64,000 bases of DNA from an uncultured Lachnospiraceae bacterium (lineage in GTDB: Bacteria; Bacillota; Clostridia; Lachnospirales; Lachnospiraceae): contig ONAZ01000005.1 of assembly GCA_900315945.1 (NCBI GenBank), positions 60,721 to 124,720 of the forward strand, in the 5' to 3' direction. The position numbers were made by a program, and so were the translations under genes. Position 1 is the stretch's first letter, and each line of letters begins with the position of its first letter. A model generated the notes under the pieces. That model was not told the DNA's origin, ran no database searches, and worked only from the letters and a program-made list of their open reading frames with translations. This document shows positions 19,597 to 29,969 of this stretch, piece by piece.

Positions 19597-20880
19597 ATGG
19601 CAAGGATAGATGCTGCATATAATTATTATCTGTCAACCTATAACCCTAGAGGTAATGGTTCTAAATATGATATCCACAAAAAAAGCGAATTAAGAGCTGC
19701 CTATAATGAGATGCTTAAGGCAAACAAAGAGTCTCCTCTGTATAAAATTGATATGGAAGATGGAGATATTACTAGATTTGCTATAGATCTTAAAGAAAAT
19801 GCACGTGTTGCAAAGAATATTATTGCAGAAGTATCATCTAATGGCGAAAGTATGGAGTCGCTTCTTGACAAGAAAGTAGCTGCTTCATCTAACGATGAAC
19901 TTGTTAGTGTAACTTTCGTTGGTAATGAAGAAAGTAATACTAATCCTAGCTTTAATATGACAGTTAACTCTCTTGCAACACCGCAGATTAACACTGGTAA
20001 CTTCCTTAATTCTAAGGGATTTGATTTCGAGGAAGGTCACTATTCCTTCGATCTTAATACAACAAGTAATTCCTTCGAATTCCAGTTTAATGTCAGCGTT
20101 GGTGATAACAACCTAGATGTTCAGAAGAAAATTGCAAGACTTGTTAATTCTTCAGATGTAGGATTAAAAGCGGACGTAATTAACAACACATTAGATCAGA
20201 CAGCTCTTCAACTCACCTCTAAGAAAACGGGACTTCCAGAAGGTGAAACAGAGTTATTCTCAATAGAGACTAATACATCATGGGCTGAAGTTAACAGACT
20301 AGGTATTAACAACATAACAGAACCTGCTCACAATTCGTCATTTACCCTTAATGACTCAGAGCACCAATCTATGTCTAACACATTTACCATCAATAAGGCA
20401 TTTGAAGTTACACTTAATAAACCAACAGAAGGTAAAACAGTTAATGTAGGATTTAAGACTAATACTGAAGCCCTCGCTGATAGTGTTAGCGACTTACTCA
20501 AGGCCTATAACAACATGGTTAGAATAGGCGCTAATTATTCAGTAGGACATAATAATTCTTACTTTAATGAAATGACCGCAATCGGTCGTTCACTAAGCTC
20601 GCAATTGTCAGGTATTGGAATTAATCAAGAAAATGATGGAACATTAACTATGGATAGAGATACAATCCAAAATGGTGTTACAGGTGCTAACAGAAGTGAT
20701 GTATTTAAGACTCTTAACACCTTCAAAAATGCTTTATCAAATGCAGCTAATAAAACTGCAATTAACCCGATGAAGTACGTAGACAAACTACTAGTTGAAT
20801 ATAAGAATCCAGGCAAGAATTTCACAGCTGTTTACGCAAGTAGTGCATATGCAGGAATGTTAGTAGACCAGGCGTTGTAA
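19597..20880 (+). CDS. FliD/hook-associated-like protein (orphan)
   Basis: A 427-residue protein without signal peptide or membrane segment. Residues about 110-215 follow the FliD-type pattern: a strand-rich SFNMTVNSLATPQI, GHYSFDLN, then NLDVQKKIARLVNSSDVGLKADVINN and LQLTSKKTG. This matches the hook-associated protein 2 core where IN..gV.A.v precedes L.l.S..tG. The classic FliD N-terminal start is absent, replaced by a charged helical region. The C-terminus is helical (DSVSDLLKAYNNMVRI onward). It is Asn/Ser/Thr-rich like exported flagellar proteins. It stands alone between pth and yhaN-like genes. A cap, hook-junction or secreted filament-associated role is inference. Confidence 0.55.
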   Translation: MARIDAAYNYYLSTYNPRGNGSKYDIHKKSELRAAYNEMLKANKESPLYKIDMEDGDITRFAIDLKENARVAKNIIAEVSSNGESMESLLDKKVAASSNDELVSVTFVGNEESNTNPSFNMTVNSLATPQINTGNFLNSKGFDFEEGHYSFDLNTTSNSFEFQFNVSVGDNNLDVQKKIARLVNSSDVGLKADVINNTLDQTALQLTSKKTGLPEGETELFSIETNTSWAEVNRLGINNITEPAHNSSFTLNDSEHQSMSNTFTINKAFEVTLNKPTEGKTVNVGFKTNTEALADSVSDLLKAYNNMVRIGANYSVGHNNSYFNEMTAIGRSLSSQLSGIGINQENDGTLTMDRDTIQNGVTGANRSDVFKTLNTFKNALSNAANKTAINPMKYVDKLLVEYKNPGKNFTAVYASSAYAGMLVDQAL

Positions 20881-20916
20881 TTAATTAACTAATTAAATAC
20901 AACGCCTTATTTTTTT
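20871..20916 (+). terminator. Terminator of FliD-like gene
   Basis: GGCGTTGT (20871-20878, containing the end of the coding sequence) pairs with ACAACGCC (20899-20906), followed by TTATTTTTTT. The tail overlaps the convergent YhaN-like stop codon. Confidence 0.75.
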
Positions 20917-23576
20917 GACCTTGATTCATGACAAGTGAAATACAGTATCTGTTTTTCTTTGGACAATTCTTCTATAAGACCAAGGGCCATATCTATTTTA
21001 TCTTCATCAAAATTAGTAAATGGATCATCAAGTATAATAGGTGGTTTCTGGCCTTCATACATAATATCTATTAGAGCAAATCTTGCACAAAGAGAAGCCA
21101 AATCTCTATATCCCGCACTTAGATATCCTTCTTCTTTGGAATTACCTTCGTAGTTAACAGATACGCCCAGCTTTGTATCAATGTGAAATGCTTCACTAGA
21201 TATTTCAGCATTTTTTACATCCACTTTTTCTAAATATTCTCTCATTCCCTTTTGAAGTGGTCTCATATATGTTGAGAGAAATTTTTCTTTAGCTTTTGTT
21301 AGATAACTTGCTGTCTGCTTTAAGTAGTTAACCTTCTTCTCATATTCTCCAAGCTTCTCTTTAAGCTCATCAATCTGATTACTGCTTTCCTGACAGGCAT
21401 CAATACTATCTCTAACATCTCTAAGTTGCACTCTAGTCTGATTGATTTCTTCATCTAATGTACGAATGCTTTCATCAATCTCTCTTTCCCTATCTTGCAA
21501 CTCTTCAATTGACATAGATTCATTATATTCAAGATTATTCTTTTCTAGATTCTTAAGAGTCTTCTCCTGTTCAGTTACTTTTTCAGAAAGCTCCATATAC
21601 TGGTGACGTTGCGTTGCAACAAAGCCTATCTTTTGACTAATGTTTTCACCTGATGCAAGAGGAAATCTATTCAAGAAAGCTGCAACTTTTTTCATTTTTG
21701 CTTCTCTCTTCTCAATAATTGATGATCTTTCTTTGTCATCATTAAAGTAGGCAATATATATTTTATTGTCTTCTTTTATCCTTTGAATCAATTCTATCTC
21801 AGCATTAGAGGAATACAAATCTTCCAATCCATAGCATACCTGATAATGCATAAGTTCTGTGTATAAGGCCACTTCTAGACTTGTTAATTCTTCTAGAGCA
21901 TTTCCACCTACTTCAACTGCCTTCTCTTCATTAGCAAGAAGAGTATCGTACCTTTCTGCTTTAAGTTCTATATCAGATACCATCTGCTGTAATGTATCAT
22001 TCGCATTTACAAGATAATCTGACAGGAAGTCTCTACATATCTTGTCTGAAGTCTCATATTCACTTTTAGTTTGCTCATACTTATTCTTCGCTTCGTTATA
22101 ATTCTTCTCAAGCTCACCAATTAGGCTCTTTGACACTCGAGCTTTCTTGCGTAGAGAGGATAGACTAACTCCAAATAACACAAGAGAAATAGCAACACCT
22201 GCTATTCCCATTATTAACCCAAGCGTTGAATTAACAAGAAGGAAGGTCGCAATAGATCCCACAAGTACTATAGCACCTATAATACATAGCATAACTGTCA
22301 TTGGCTTACTATTAGAATCAGTATCTCTCATTCCTTCTTCATATAGATGCTTTTGTTGTTCATAGTACTCTCTTGTTTCTTCTATTCTACCTTGAAGTCT
22401 GTTGACATTTTCAGCTTCATTACGAATTATTTCTAATTCTTCCTTGGTTGGTTTCTTCTTAGCAAAATAGTACTTTAATTCTGCAAGGGCATCTTTATCT
22501 TCATCAGATAATTGCGCATGCTCCTTCTGTACTCTAAGTTCAGAAAGCCTATTTGCCCTATCCATCCAATCATCAATAGTTGTATCATCTAAAGGTTCAT
22601 CAAATAGTTTCTTAAGCTGTTCTAACTTCTCCTCGTCAGGCATATTTTTCTGAATATTGTCAGAACTATTCTGCAAGACATCCACATCTTTTGCTAATTC
22701 AAAATGTTCTCTAATCTCTTCTTCTGTCGGAATTCCATTAGCAAAGAAATCATCCATTTTATCCAGATTATTCTTCTCTTCTTCGTAGCTTTTTAGGACT
22801 GATTTGTATTCACCAATTAACTGATCATTCTCGCTCTGCTTGCTGATTCTATCTTTTAATGATTCTTTTTCCTTAACAAGATTCCTGCGTTCCTTTTCCT
22901 TGTTACGAAGCATTCTTTCTTGCATTTTCTTAGATTCAACATAACTGTCTAGACGGTCTGCATCCTCTCTAAGAATATTAATTTCGTCTTTTATCTTAAG
23001 ATTTAATCCTCTGGTTTCCTCTTTACCATTTCTTGTATAAATCTTAATTTCATCATCGATTCTTTTAATAGCTTCATCAAAATTATTAATATCATCCTGT
23101 ACTGTAACAAGATCTCCTAGTTTTCCATTAATAGTACTTGTCATCTCAGGCTTAATAGCATTCTGAGGAATATAAATAGACTTGGCAAAAGAGTCCCTGT
23201 CTATGCCAAATATCTCTTCCCCAATTTTGTCACTATAATCCGTTGACACAAGATTAGTATCCGCATCATACAAAGCAAAAACATCTTCCTTTTCCCTTGC
23301 TCCAAATATTCTCTCTATACGATATTTCTTATCATCAACTGTAAATGTCAGACTTCCACCATAAGTACCCTTGTCCCATGGATTATACTGCTTTCTGTCA
23401 TTAAGACCTGCTGCTCTGCTAGAAGGGTTGCCATAGAACATTGCCTTTATAAAGGAGCATAGAGTAGTCTTGCCCCAACCATTATCTTCTTTTAATACAT
23501 TGAGACCATCATTAAAGTTTATTTTTTTGTTTTTAAATTTGCCATATCCCGTAATATGGCAAGATTCTATTCTCAT
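20907..23576 (-). CDS. YhaN-like SMC/Rad50-type ATPase
   Basis: An 889-residue ATPase with an N-terminal Walker A of the form EDNGWGKTTLCSF. Long coiled-coil arms (about 180-380 and 470-770) are interrupted near 430-480 by two hydrophobic segments, so the hinge region may sit in the membrane. A C-terminal signature region YLSAGYRDLASLCARFALID and Walker B PPIILDDPFTNFDE follow. This architecture matches B. subtilis YhaN rather than SbcC. It overlaps the upstream phosphoesterase gene by 4 bases (ATGA). The pair probably forms an SbcCD/Mre11-Rad50-like DNA end-processing complex; YhaN/YhaO itself is poorly understood. Confidence 0.82.
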   Translation of the reverse strand: MRIESCHITGYGKFKNKKINFNDGLNVLKEDNGWGKTTLCSFIKAMFYGNPSSRAAGLNDRKQYNPWDKGTYGGSLTFTVDDKKYRIERIFGAREKEDVFALYDADTNLVSTDYSDKIGEEIFGIDRDSFAKSIYIPQNAIKPEMTSTINGKLGDLVTVQDDINNFDEAIKRIDDEIKIYTRNGKEETRGLNLKIKDEINILREDADRLDSYVESKKMQERMLRNKEKERRNLVKEKESLKDRISKQSENDQLIGEYKSVLKSYEEEKNNLDKMDDFFANGIPTEEEIREHFELAKDVDVLQNSSDNIQKNMPDEEKLEQLKKLFDEPLDDTTIDDWMDRANRLSELRVQKEHAQLSDEDKDALAELKYYFAKKKPTKEELEIIRNEAENVNRLQGRIEETREYYEQQKHLYEEGMRDTDSNSKPMTVMLCIIGAIVLVGSIATFLLVNSTLGLIMGIAGVAISLVLFGVSLSSLRKKARVSKSLIGELEKNYNEAKNKYEQTKSEYETSDKICRDFLSDYLVNANDTLQQMVSDIELKAERYDTLLANEEKAVEVGGNALEELTSLEVALYTELMHYQVCYGLEDLYSSNAEIELIQRIKEDNKIYIAYFNDDKERSSIIEKREAKMKKVAAFLNRFPLASGENISQKIGFVATQRHQYMELSEKVTEQEKTLKNLEKNNLEYNESMSIEELQDREREIDESIRTLDEEINQTRVQLRDVRDSIDACQESSNQIDELKEKLGEYEKKVNYLKQTASYLTKAKEKFLSTYMRPLQKGMREYLEKVDVKNAEISSEAFHIDTKLGVSVNYEGNSKEEGYLSAGYRDLASLCARFALIDIMYEGQKPPIILDDPFTNFDEDKIDMALGLIEELSKEKQILYFTCHESRSKK

Positions 23577-24667
23577 ATGTCCAGATTCTCCCCTTTAAGA
23601 GCCTTAATACCAAGTTCAACAATCAGCGACTTATCTTCGTCGCTAATATCCTGTTTTTCAAGAAGTCTTATGAATTCACCCTTAAGACTTTTATCATTAG
23701 CAAAACTTGCATAATCAATTTCTACTGTTGTGTTATCTTTTAACTTAAAGAAATAGAATTTGTCATCAAATTCTCTCTTAATTCTTCTAATATCAATATC
23801 AACTAATTCATTCATATTAGTCTTGCCCACAAGAACAACTTCTACTAAATCTTTATTAGGAATATCATCAATGGTTCTATGAACATTATCAATAATATCT
23901 TTCATATCATCACTAGGTGATACCTCTACTTCAAGCCTATGGATTTCTCTCTTTGCAAACGGCACAAAAGTATCAACAATTTTGTTATCTTCTCCGATAT
24001 CAAGAAGCACAAAACCTTTCTTGCCTGTCTCGTCAAAACCTCTTCCTTCCAGGCATCCTGGATATACATATATTCCTCTATCATCTAGTTGCTCTCTCTC
24101 ATACTTATGGATATGACCAAGTGCAAGATAATCTATATTCTTATTCTTAAGATCATTGAAATTAACTTCATATATCTCTTTCTCGCCCTCGTAATTAGCA
24201 GCTCCTGAATGAAGGGTTACAATATTACATTTACCAGGATCAAGAACAAGACTAAGTGCCACATCCTTATAGTTATCCTTTGACAGTTCTACTCCCTTAA
24301 TAACTACATCCCCATACTCGTATTTCTTCCAGTTATTCTGATCAAACAATTTAGCATTCCCGGGAATATCATACTCATCATCAAATACACCACCTGTATC
24401 GTGATTACCTTTTAGGAAGACAAAATCAATATCAGGATTATTCTTTACGGATTCAATTATACGTTTTACAGCAGACTTTCTTCTTGTTCCTCTATCAAAA
24501 ATATCTCCAGCAACAAGAATAATATCTACACTATTATCATTTGCATAATCAATAAGTCTATCAAAATTATCTAGTAGTTCGTCTCTTCTTTCTTTGCCCT
24601 TCTCTGCAGATAATATATTCTTTAGAGGAGATTCAAGATGAAGATCCGCACAATGAATTATCCTCAT
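23573..24667 (-). CDS. YhaO/SbcD-like metallophosphoesterase
   Basis: A 364-residue calcineurin-like phosphoesterase with the metal-ligand motifs in order: HCADLHLESPL, LVAGDIFDRG, FLKGNHDTGG, TLHSG and ALGHIHKYE. These define the Mre11/SbcD nuclease fold. The C-terminal domain (about 250-364) is specific to the YhaO/SbcD group. It has its own ribosome site AAAAGGAG and promoter (24708-24736), and overlaps the ATPase gene by 4 bases. A DNA repair or end-processing role is inferred from family and partner. Confidence 0.87.
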   Translation of the reverse strand: MRIIHCADLHLESPLKNILSAEKGKERRDELLDNFDRLIDYANDNSVDIILVAGDIFDRGTRRKSAVKRIIESVKNNPDIDFVFLKGNHDTGGVFDDEYDIPGNAKLFDQNNWKKYEYGDVVIKGVELSKDNYKDVALSLVLDPGKCNIVTLHSGAANYEGEKEIYEVNFNDLKNKNIDYLALGHIHKYEREQLDDRGIYVYPGCLEGRGFDETGKKGFVLLDIGEDNKIVDTFVPFAKREIHRLEVEVSPSDDMKDIIDNVHRTIDDIPNKDLVEVVLVGKTNMNELVDIDIRRIKREFDDKFYFFKLKDNTTVEIDYASFANDKSLKGEFIRLLEKQDISDEDKSLIVELGIKALKGENLDI

Positions 24668-24707
24668 AAATAACTCCTTTTATAACGCTAAATAAAATCT
24701 TCTATAT

Positions 24708-24736
24708 ATTGTACTCTACCATGCCCTATAGGTCAA
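24708..24736 (-). promoter_or_regulatory. Sigma-A promoter of YhaO/YhaN-like operon
   Basis: TTGACC (24731-24736) and TACAAT (24708-24713) with a 17-base spacer on the minus strand, 40 bases before the gene start. Confidence 0.6.
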
Positions 24737-24840
24737 ACTATACTAATAATTGGCTTATAATAAGTATTATCTCTTCTTGTTTTTTATTATCTGAAATGTA
24801 ATAATTATAGGTGATAGTTTATAAGGAGTAATTGGATTAT

Positions 24841-25770
24841 ATGATTATATGCAAATATGTAGTAATATTCTTTTTCTATAGCATGCTTGGTTTTATATAT
24901 GAATCAATCTATTCTTCCATTAACAAACACCATTGGCAGAATAGAGGTTTTTTCTATGGTCCAATAATTCCTATATACGGTGTTGGTGCGTGTGTTGGCA
25001 CATTGCTATTCTATGATTTGCATATACCCTTTTTGGAAAATGCTAATGTCTTAGTTATATTCCTTGTGGGATACCTTGGAAGCATTGTACTTGAGTATAC
25101 AACCAGCTATATTCTAGAAAAAATATTCCATGCTGTATGGTGGGATTATAGCAACAAATTCCTTAACATTCATGGGCGAGTTTGTCTTAGTGCATCAATA
25201 GGTTTTGGTGTGGCAGCAATTGTCATTGTTAAATGGCTCATTCCATGGGTAGAAAAAATTGTAGCATATTTCCCTGATGCATTAATGGTTAGTCTTTCTC
25301 TTGTTTTTATTTTCCTACTTGGTATAGATTTTGCTCTTACTATATCTGCACTCTCTAACTTCCAGAGAAACTTTAATAGGATAGAGAGAGAATACACAGA
25401 GAAAATGACTCAACTATATGACAATATAGAAAGCAGTGTTGTTGCCAAGAAAGATGGAATAACTAATGCTGCCGGCTCTTTTATAGAAAAACACGAGACC
25501 CTTCAAGGTGCTGTTAATACATTAAATGGTGCAAAACAAGGCATTATTAATAGTAAGGAAAAAATTGTAACAAAAACAGAAAACCTTACTGCAAAACAAA
25601 AAATCCACATTGAAGAACAAGAGAAACTTCTTGAACAAGAAGTTAATTCCATTATGGAATCTACTTCTGAAATTGAAAAAGAAGCTTTGTCACGTATCAG
25701 TGAATTTAAGACAGAAGGAAAGAAAAGAAAGATTACAAATAGCATCAAAGAAAAACTACGTCGAAATTAA
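24841..25770 (+). CDS. CmpB-type putative membrane permease with coiled-coil tail
   Basis: A 309-residue protein. The first 165 residues contain four or five membrane helices with the pattern LGFIYESIYS, NRGFFYGPIIPIYGVGA and HGRVCLS of the family annotated 'putative ABC transporter permease' (ABC_trans_CmpB). No ATPase gene is adjacent, so the transporter name should be taken loosely. Residues about 180-309 form a Lys/Glu-rich coiled coil. AAGGAG is 12 bases before the ATG at 24841 but only 3 before an in-frame TTG at 24832, so the exact start is uncertain. Confidence 0.72.
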   Translation: MIICKYVVIFFFYSMLGFIYESIYSSINKHHWQNRGFFYGPIIPIYGVGACVGTLLFYDLHIPFLENANVLVIFLVGYLGSIVLEYTTSYILEKIFHAVWWDYSNKFLNIHGRVCLSASIGFGVAAIVIVKWLIPWVEKIVAYFPDALMVSLSLVFIFLLGIDFALTISALSNFQRNFNRIEREYTEKMTQLYDNIESSVVAKKDGITNAAGSFIEKHETLQGAVNTLNGAKQGIINSKEKIVTKTENLTAKQKIHIEEQEKLLEQEVNSIMESTSEIEKEALSRISEFKTEGKKRKITNSIKEKLRRN

Positions 25771-25875
25771 GTGTATTACTACTCAATTTAAAATTTTTTG
25801 GTAATAGTAATGCCTCTTTACCTATTGTATAATAATATATACAGAATTAATACACAGGTGAGGAGGTGTTTTTCT

Positions 25876-27411
25876 ATGTCCCTTGAAAGAATGCAATTTC
25901 TAAGGCAATATAAATTTGCAGCTAATGTACGGTTAGTTGTTATAATTGCTATGGCAGCATTATCATGTCTATACCTTGACGGTTCCATACTTTCCATAGT
26001 ACGAACAGGATTTCTTGGTCTAGCATCATTGTTTGCCATATTTGCAAGAATAAGGAATAAAGCAGATAGTAAAGACGGCACTATTTGCTTAGGACTAATG
26101 ACATTGTCATATGCTTTACTTTATTGTACATGTAATGAGCCTGCGTTATATGCCTTTATGTTCCCATTTATTCTTCTTGTTGTACTAGAACAGGATATGA
26201 AAATTGCGATTATCGCCACTATAGGATGTGTTATTATCAATATAGCATTTCTAGTTGTCTTTATGCTTACAACTGATAGAAGTCAACTGTTCCAGGTAAT
26301 AATCAACTGCATTATTGTTGCTATTGCGCTTATATTTGGTGTTCTGGTTATAAAACTGCAATTGAAGAATAACACAGAGAAAATGGATGCAATTAATAAC
26401 CAGATAAAAGAGCAGGAAAATACCAGCAATACTATAATGTCTGCTTATAATATTATGTCAGAAAATCTAGACAACGCTTCAGATGTAGTGACGACTCTAA
26501 CAAGTAGTATTAAGCAGAGTAATTCTTCTGTTAATGAAATTGCCGAATCAATAAGAAGCACAGCTGAGTCAATTGATAATCAGACTTCTATGACAAGCGA
26601 TATCCAAGAAAATCTTATAGGTGCTGGTGATGAAGCTAATGCAATGAAAGAAATATCTCTTCAGGCTGCAAGCGTTGTTGAAGATGGTGCAAGAATCTTA
26701 GAAGAACTAAAAGCACAAGCTGAGGAAACAGCAGAGATTAATAGAACAACAAGAACAACAACTGTTGAGCTTAATGAACGAATAAAAGAAGTTGAAAATA
26801 TTATAGGAACAATACTTAATATATCAGACCAGACTAATCTTCTTGCACTCAATGCTTCTATTGAAGCAGCAAGAGCAGGAGAAGCCGGAAAGGGATTTGC
26901 AGTTGTTGCTGATGAGATTCGTAATCTCTCTGAAGAAACAAAACAATCTACTGAACAAATCACAGACATTATCAATAAATTAACTGTAGATGTTGATAAT
27001 GCAAGCAATAATATGGCACGTTCAGCAGAAAGTTCCGACAGACAAAATGAAATGATAGACAAGACAAGCAAGGGATTCGATGCTATTAAATCTCATGTAG
27101 ATGAACTTATAGAGTCAATCAATAATATTACTAATAAAGTTAATGACATTGTTTCTTCTAACAGAACAATTATGGACTCAATTACAAATCTTTCTGCAAC
27201 TACTGAAGAAGTATCTGCATCAGCAGACAGCTCTCTTACTGTTAGTGACAAGAGTCTTTCACAAATGAATGAGATGAACGACCTTCTCAATACAATATTT
27301 GATGCTTCTAACCAGATGAAGAGCCGTGTTAACATGAGTCAGGATACAGACAATGTTACAGAAGAAATAGAAGCAGAAAAAGTAGTGGCAGAAGAAGTAG
27401 AAAAAGAATAA
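25876..27411 (+). CDS. Methyl-accepting chemotaxis protein
   Basis: A 511-residue chemoreceptor. The N-terminal 190 residues carry about six membrane helices with no large outside ligand domain and no obvious HAMP. The cytoplasmic signalling domain contains the highly conserved hairpin tip [20 protein letters not shown] and [17 protein letters not shown]. The acidic C-terminus ([16 protein letters not shown]) has no CheR-binding pentapeptide. The start is set at 25876 by GAGGAGGTG 9 bases upstream. The polytopic N-terminus suggests sensing in or at the membrane (inference). It fits a motile organism. Confidence 0.93.
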   Translation: MSLERMQFLRQYKFAANVRLVVIIAMAALSCLYLDGSILSIVRTGFLGLASLFAIFARIRNKADSKDGTICLGLMTLSYALLYCTCNEPALYAFMFPFILLVVLEQDMKIAIIATIGCVIINIAFLVVFMLTTDRSQLFQVIINCIIVAIALIFGVLVIKLQLKNNTEKMDAINNQIKEQENTSNTIMSAYNIMSENLDNASDVVTTLTSSIKQSNSSVNEIAESIRSTAESIDNQTSMTSDIQENLIGAGDEANAMKEISLQAASVVEDGARILEELKAQAEETAEINRTTRTTTVELNERIKEVENIIGTILNISDQTNLLALNASIEAARAGEAGKGFAVVADEIRNLSEETKQSTEQITDIINKLTVDVDNASNNMARSAESSDRQNEMIDKTSKGFDAIKSHVDELIESINNITNKVNDIVSSNRTIMDSITNLSATTEEVSASADSSLTVSDKSLSQMNEMNDLLNTIFDASNQMKSRVNMSQDTDNVTEEIEAEKVVAEEVEKE

Positions 27412-27440
27412 AAATAACTATAAATTATACGCTTACGAAA

Positions 27441-27494
27441 AAAGCCTCCAGTGATATCCATATAACAATTTATATGAATATCACTGGAGGCTTT
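27441..27494. terminator. Bidirectional terminator between chemoreceptor and ddh
   Basis: A perfect 17-bp inverted repeat, AAAGCCTCCAGTGATAT (27441-27457) with its complement (27478-27494), 20-base loop, A-rich left flank and T-rich right flank, between convergent genes. Confidence 0.85.
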
Positions 27495-27506
27495 AACTTT
27501 TTTGTA

Positions 27507-28490
27507 TTATAACATATGTGCTCTAATATCTTCGTCAGACTTATTAATTAGATAAGCTGGGGCAATGTCAAATACAGTCTTTGCTCCAACAACACCTTCT
27601 TTAGAAAGTCTATCTACTGCTCTTGCAAAACTAATAATAATACTTGAAGTAAATCCAGGATTTGAATCTAACTTAATTGAATACTCAACTACATGTGTAT
27701 CTTCTAAATCCCATCCCGTCTTACCACTTCTAATAACAAAACCACCATGAGGAATTCCGCTATGATTCTTATTAAATTCTTCCTCATCAATAAAATGTAC
27801 TGTTGTGTCGTAATCTGCAAAGTAGTTAGGCATTTCACAGATTTCCTTCTCTATAGCCTTAGCATCAGCTCCATCCTCTAATACTACGAAGCATTCACGA
27901 GTATGCTTCTGCCTTGTAGTAAGCTCTGGGTTGCTTCCGCTTCTTACAGCCTCAAGTGCTGCCTCTACAGGAATTGTATACTGCTTAGCATTCTTAACAC
28001 CCTTAATTCTTCTAACAGCATCTGAATGGCCTTGACTTACACCTTTACCCCAGAATGTATAATCAGCTCCATCTGGAAGAAAAGCATTACCATATAATCT
28101 CATAAGAGAGAACATTCCTGGATCCCAACCACATGATATCAAGCCAACATGACCATTCTCTTTGCAAGACTTATCTACATTTGCAAAATGTGTAGGGATG
28201 TTAGCATGTGTATCAAAGGAATCTACTACGTTAAACATCTTAGCATACTCTGGAGTCTGCTTAGGAAGGTCTGTTGCAGAACCTCCACACAATACCATTA
28301 CATCAATCTTGTCTTGGTAAGAAGCAACATTGTCAACAGAATCTACCTTAACTCCCTCTGTCTTAATCTGCAGAGAAGATGGATCTCTTCTTGTAAATAC
28401 AGCTACAAGCTCCATATCCTCGTTTTGTTTGATAGCAGATTCTACTCCTCTACCAAGGTTACCATAACCGATGATTCCTATTCTTGTCAT
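27507..28490 (-). CDS. ddh: meso-Diaminopimelate D-dehydrogenase
   Basis: Reductively aminates tetrahydrodipicolinate to meso-DAP with NADPH, the one-step branch of lysine and peptidoglycan precursor synthesis. The 327-residue enzyme has the Rossmann motif IGIIGYGNLGRGVESAI, the dinucleotide/substrate region LCGGSATDLP, CGWDPGMFSLMRLYG and WGKGVSQGHSDAVRRI, all typical of Ddh. AGGTGTGATG precedes the ATG. It follows trpB2 by 57 bases on the same strand. Confidence 0.94.
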   Translation of the reverse strand: MTRIGIIGYGNLGRGVESAIKQNEDMELVAVFTRRDPSSLQIKTEGVKVDSVDNVASYQDKIDVMVLCGGSATDLPKQTPEYAKMFNVVDSFDTHANIPTHFANVDKSCKENGHVGLISCGWDPGMFSLMRLYGNAFLPDGADYTFWGKGVSQGHSDAVRRIKGVKNAKQYTIPVEAALEAVRSGSNPELTTRQKHTRECFVVLEDGADAKAIEKEICEMPNYFADYDTTVHFIDEEEFNKNHSGIPHGGFVIRSGKTGWDLEDTHVVEYSIKLDSNPGFTSSIIISFARAVDRLSKEGVVGAKTVFDIAPAYLINKSDEDIRAHML

Positions 28491-28547
28491 TTTTCATCAC
28501 ACCTTTCGTTTTAATAATCTTTTACTTTACACTATTCTTAAATATGT

Positions 28548-29924
28548 CTACGCATTAACCTCTGGCACATTCTTAAGACTTTCCTTAATATCATCATCTG
28601 TAGGAATGTAGTCTGTCATTGTACCATTATTGAAATCTTCATATGCGTACATATCAAAGTAACCTGTTCCTGTAAGACCAAATACTATTGTCTTCTCTTC
28701 TCCAGTCTCTTTACACTTCATTGCTTCATCAATAGCAACCTTAATAGCATGTGAGCTTTCTGGAGCAGGAAGAATTCCCTCTACTCTTGCAAACTGTTCT
28801 GCAGCTGCAAAAACTTCAGTCTGTGTCACACTTGTAGCCTCTATAATATTATCTGCTTTAAGTTGTGACAATACAGAAGACATACCATGATATCTAAGTC
28901 CTCCCGCATGTGAAGGAGATGGCATAAAGTCATGACCAAGTGTGTACATCTTAGCAAGTGGACATACCTTTCCAGTATCACAAAAATCGTATGCGTATAT
29001 ACCTCTTGTAAGTGAAGGACATGAAGCAGGTTCAACTGCAATTATTCTATAATCATCCTTACCCTTTATCTTATCTCTTACAAAAGGTGATATTAGTCCG
29101 CCCAAGTTTGAGCCACCTCCTGCACATCCAATAATAATATCCGCTTTCTCATTATATTTCTCAAGAGCCGTCATTGTCTCTAGACCAATAATTGATTGAT
29201 GAAGAAGAACCTGGTTAAGTACAGAACCAAGAACATATCTATATCCTTCTTCTGATGTAGCCTTTTCAACCGCTTCAGAAATAGCACAACCTAGAGAACC
29301 ATTACCATTAGGGAATTGTTCATTAATAGCACGACCAACATTTGTCTCCATTGATGGAGATGGTGTAACAGAGGCTCCATATGTCCTCATTACTTCCTTT
29401 CTTTGAGGTTTTTGATTGTAAGAGCTTTTAACCATAAACACTTTACAATCAAGATCAAAGTAAGAGCAAGCCATTGAAAGAGCTGTACCCCATTGTCCGG
29501 CACCAGTCTCTGTTGTTACGCCTTTTAAACCTTGCTTCTTAGCATAATAAGCTTGAGCAATTGCTGAATTAAGTTTATGTGAGCCAGATGTATTATTTCC
29601 TTCAAATTTATAATAAATCTTAGCAGGTGTATCAAGCTTTTTCTCCAAACAATATGCTCTTACAAGAGGAGATGGACGAAACATCTTGTAGAAATCTCTA
29701 ATCTCCTGTGGTATCTCAATATATGCGTCTGTTTCATTTAATTCCTGCTTAGCTAATTCTGTACAAAATACATGCTCTAACTCTTCTAGTGTTGCAGGCT
29801 TAAGTGTGCCTGGATTAAGAAGAGGTGCTGGTTTATTATCCATATCGGCACGCAAATTGTACCACGCTTTTGGCATTTCTTCTTCAGTAAGATAAATCTT
29901 ATAAGGTATCTTTTTCTCTGACAT
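28548..29924 (-). CDS. trpB2: Tryptophan synthase beta chain 2 (TrpB2)
   Basis: A PLP enzyme joining indole and serine to tryptophan. It belongs to the longer TrpB2 class (IPYKIYLTEEEMPKAWYNLRAD start, about 458 residues) rather than TrpB1. The PLP lysine is in NTSGSHKLNSAIAQA, with TGAGQWGTALS and the phosphate-binding loop GCAGGGSNLGG. AAAGGGG lies 5 bases before this ATG; a second ATG at 29939 also has a passable site, so five extra residues are possible. No trpA or other trp gene is nearby. TrpB2 often works as a stand-alone indole salvage enzyme. Confidence 0.92.
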   Translation of the reverse strand: MSEKKIPYKIYLTEEEMPKAWYNLRADMDNKPAPLLNPGTLKPATLEELEHVFCTELAKQELNETDAYIEIPQEIRDFYKMFRPSPLVRAYCLEKKLDTPAKIYYKFEGNNTSGSHKLNSAIAQAYYAKKQGLKGVTTETGAGQWGTALSMACSYFDLDCKVFMVKSSYNQKPQRKEVMRTYGASVTPSPSMETNVGRAINEQFPNGNGSLGCAISEAVEKATSEEGYRYVLGSVLNQVLLHQSIIGLETMTALEKYNEKADIIIGCAGGGSNLGGLISPFVRDKIKGKDDYRIIAVEPASCPSLTRGIYAYDFCDTGKVCPLAKMYTLGHDFMPSPSHAGGLRYHGMSSVLSQLKADNIIEATSVTQTEVFAAAEQFARVEGILPAPESSHAIKVAIDEAMKCKETGEEKTIVFGLTGTGYFDMYAYEDFNNGTMTDYIPTDDDIKESLKNVPEVNA

Positions 29925-29969
29925 ATTGTCCCCTTTCATGTAGCAAATCCTTTATGTATTAATAATTAT

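Noticed and set aside
24832..24840. TTG start for the CmpB-type protein
   Set aside because: AAGGAG would be only three bases away; the ATG at 24841 was preferred, though spacing there is long, so this remains uncertain.
26661..27071. 136-residue antisense frame within the chemoreceptor
   Set aside because: Arises from the repetitive codon pattern of the conserved coiled-coil signalling domain.
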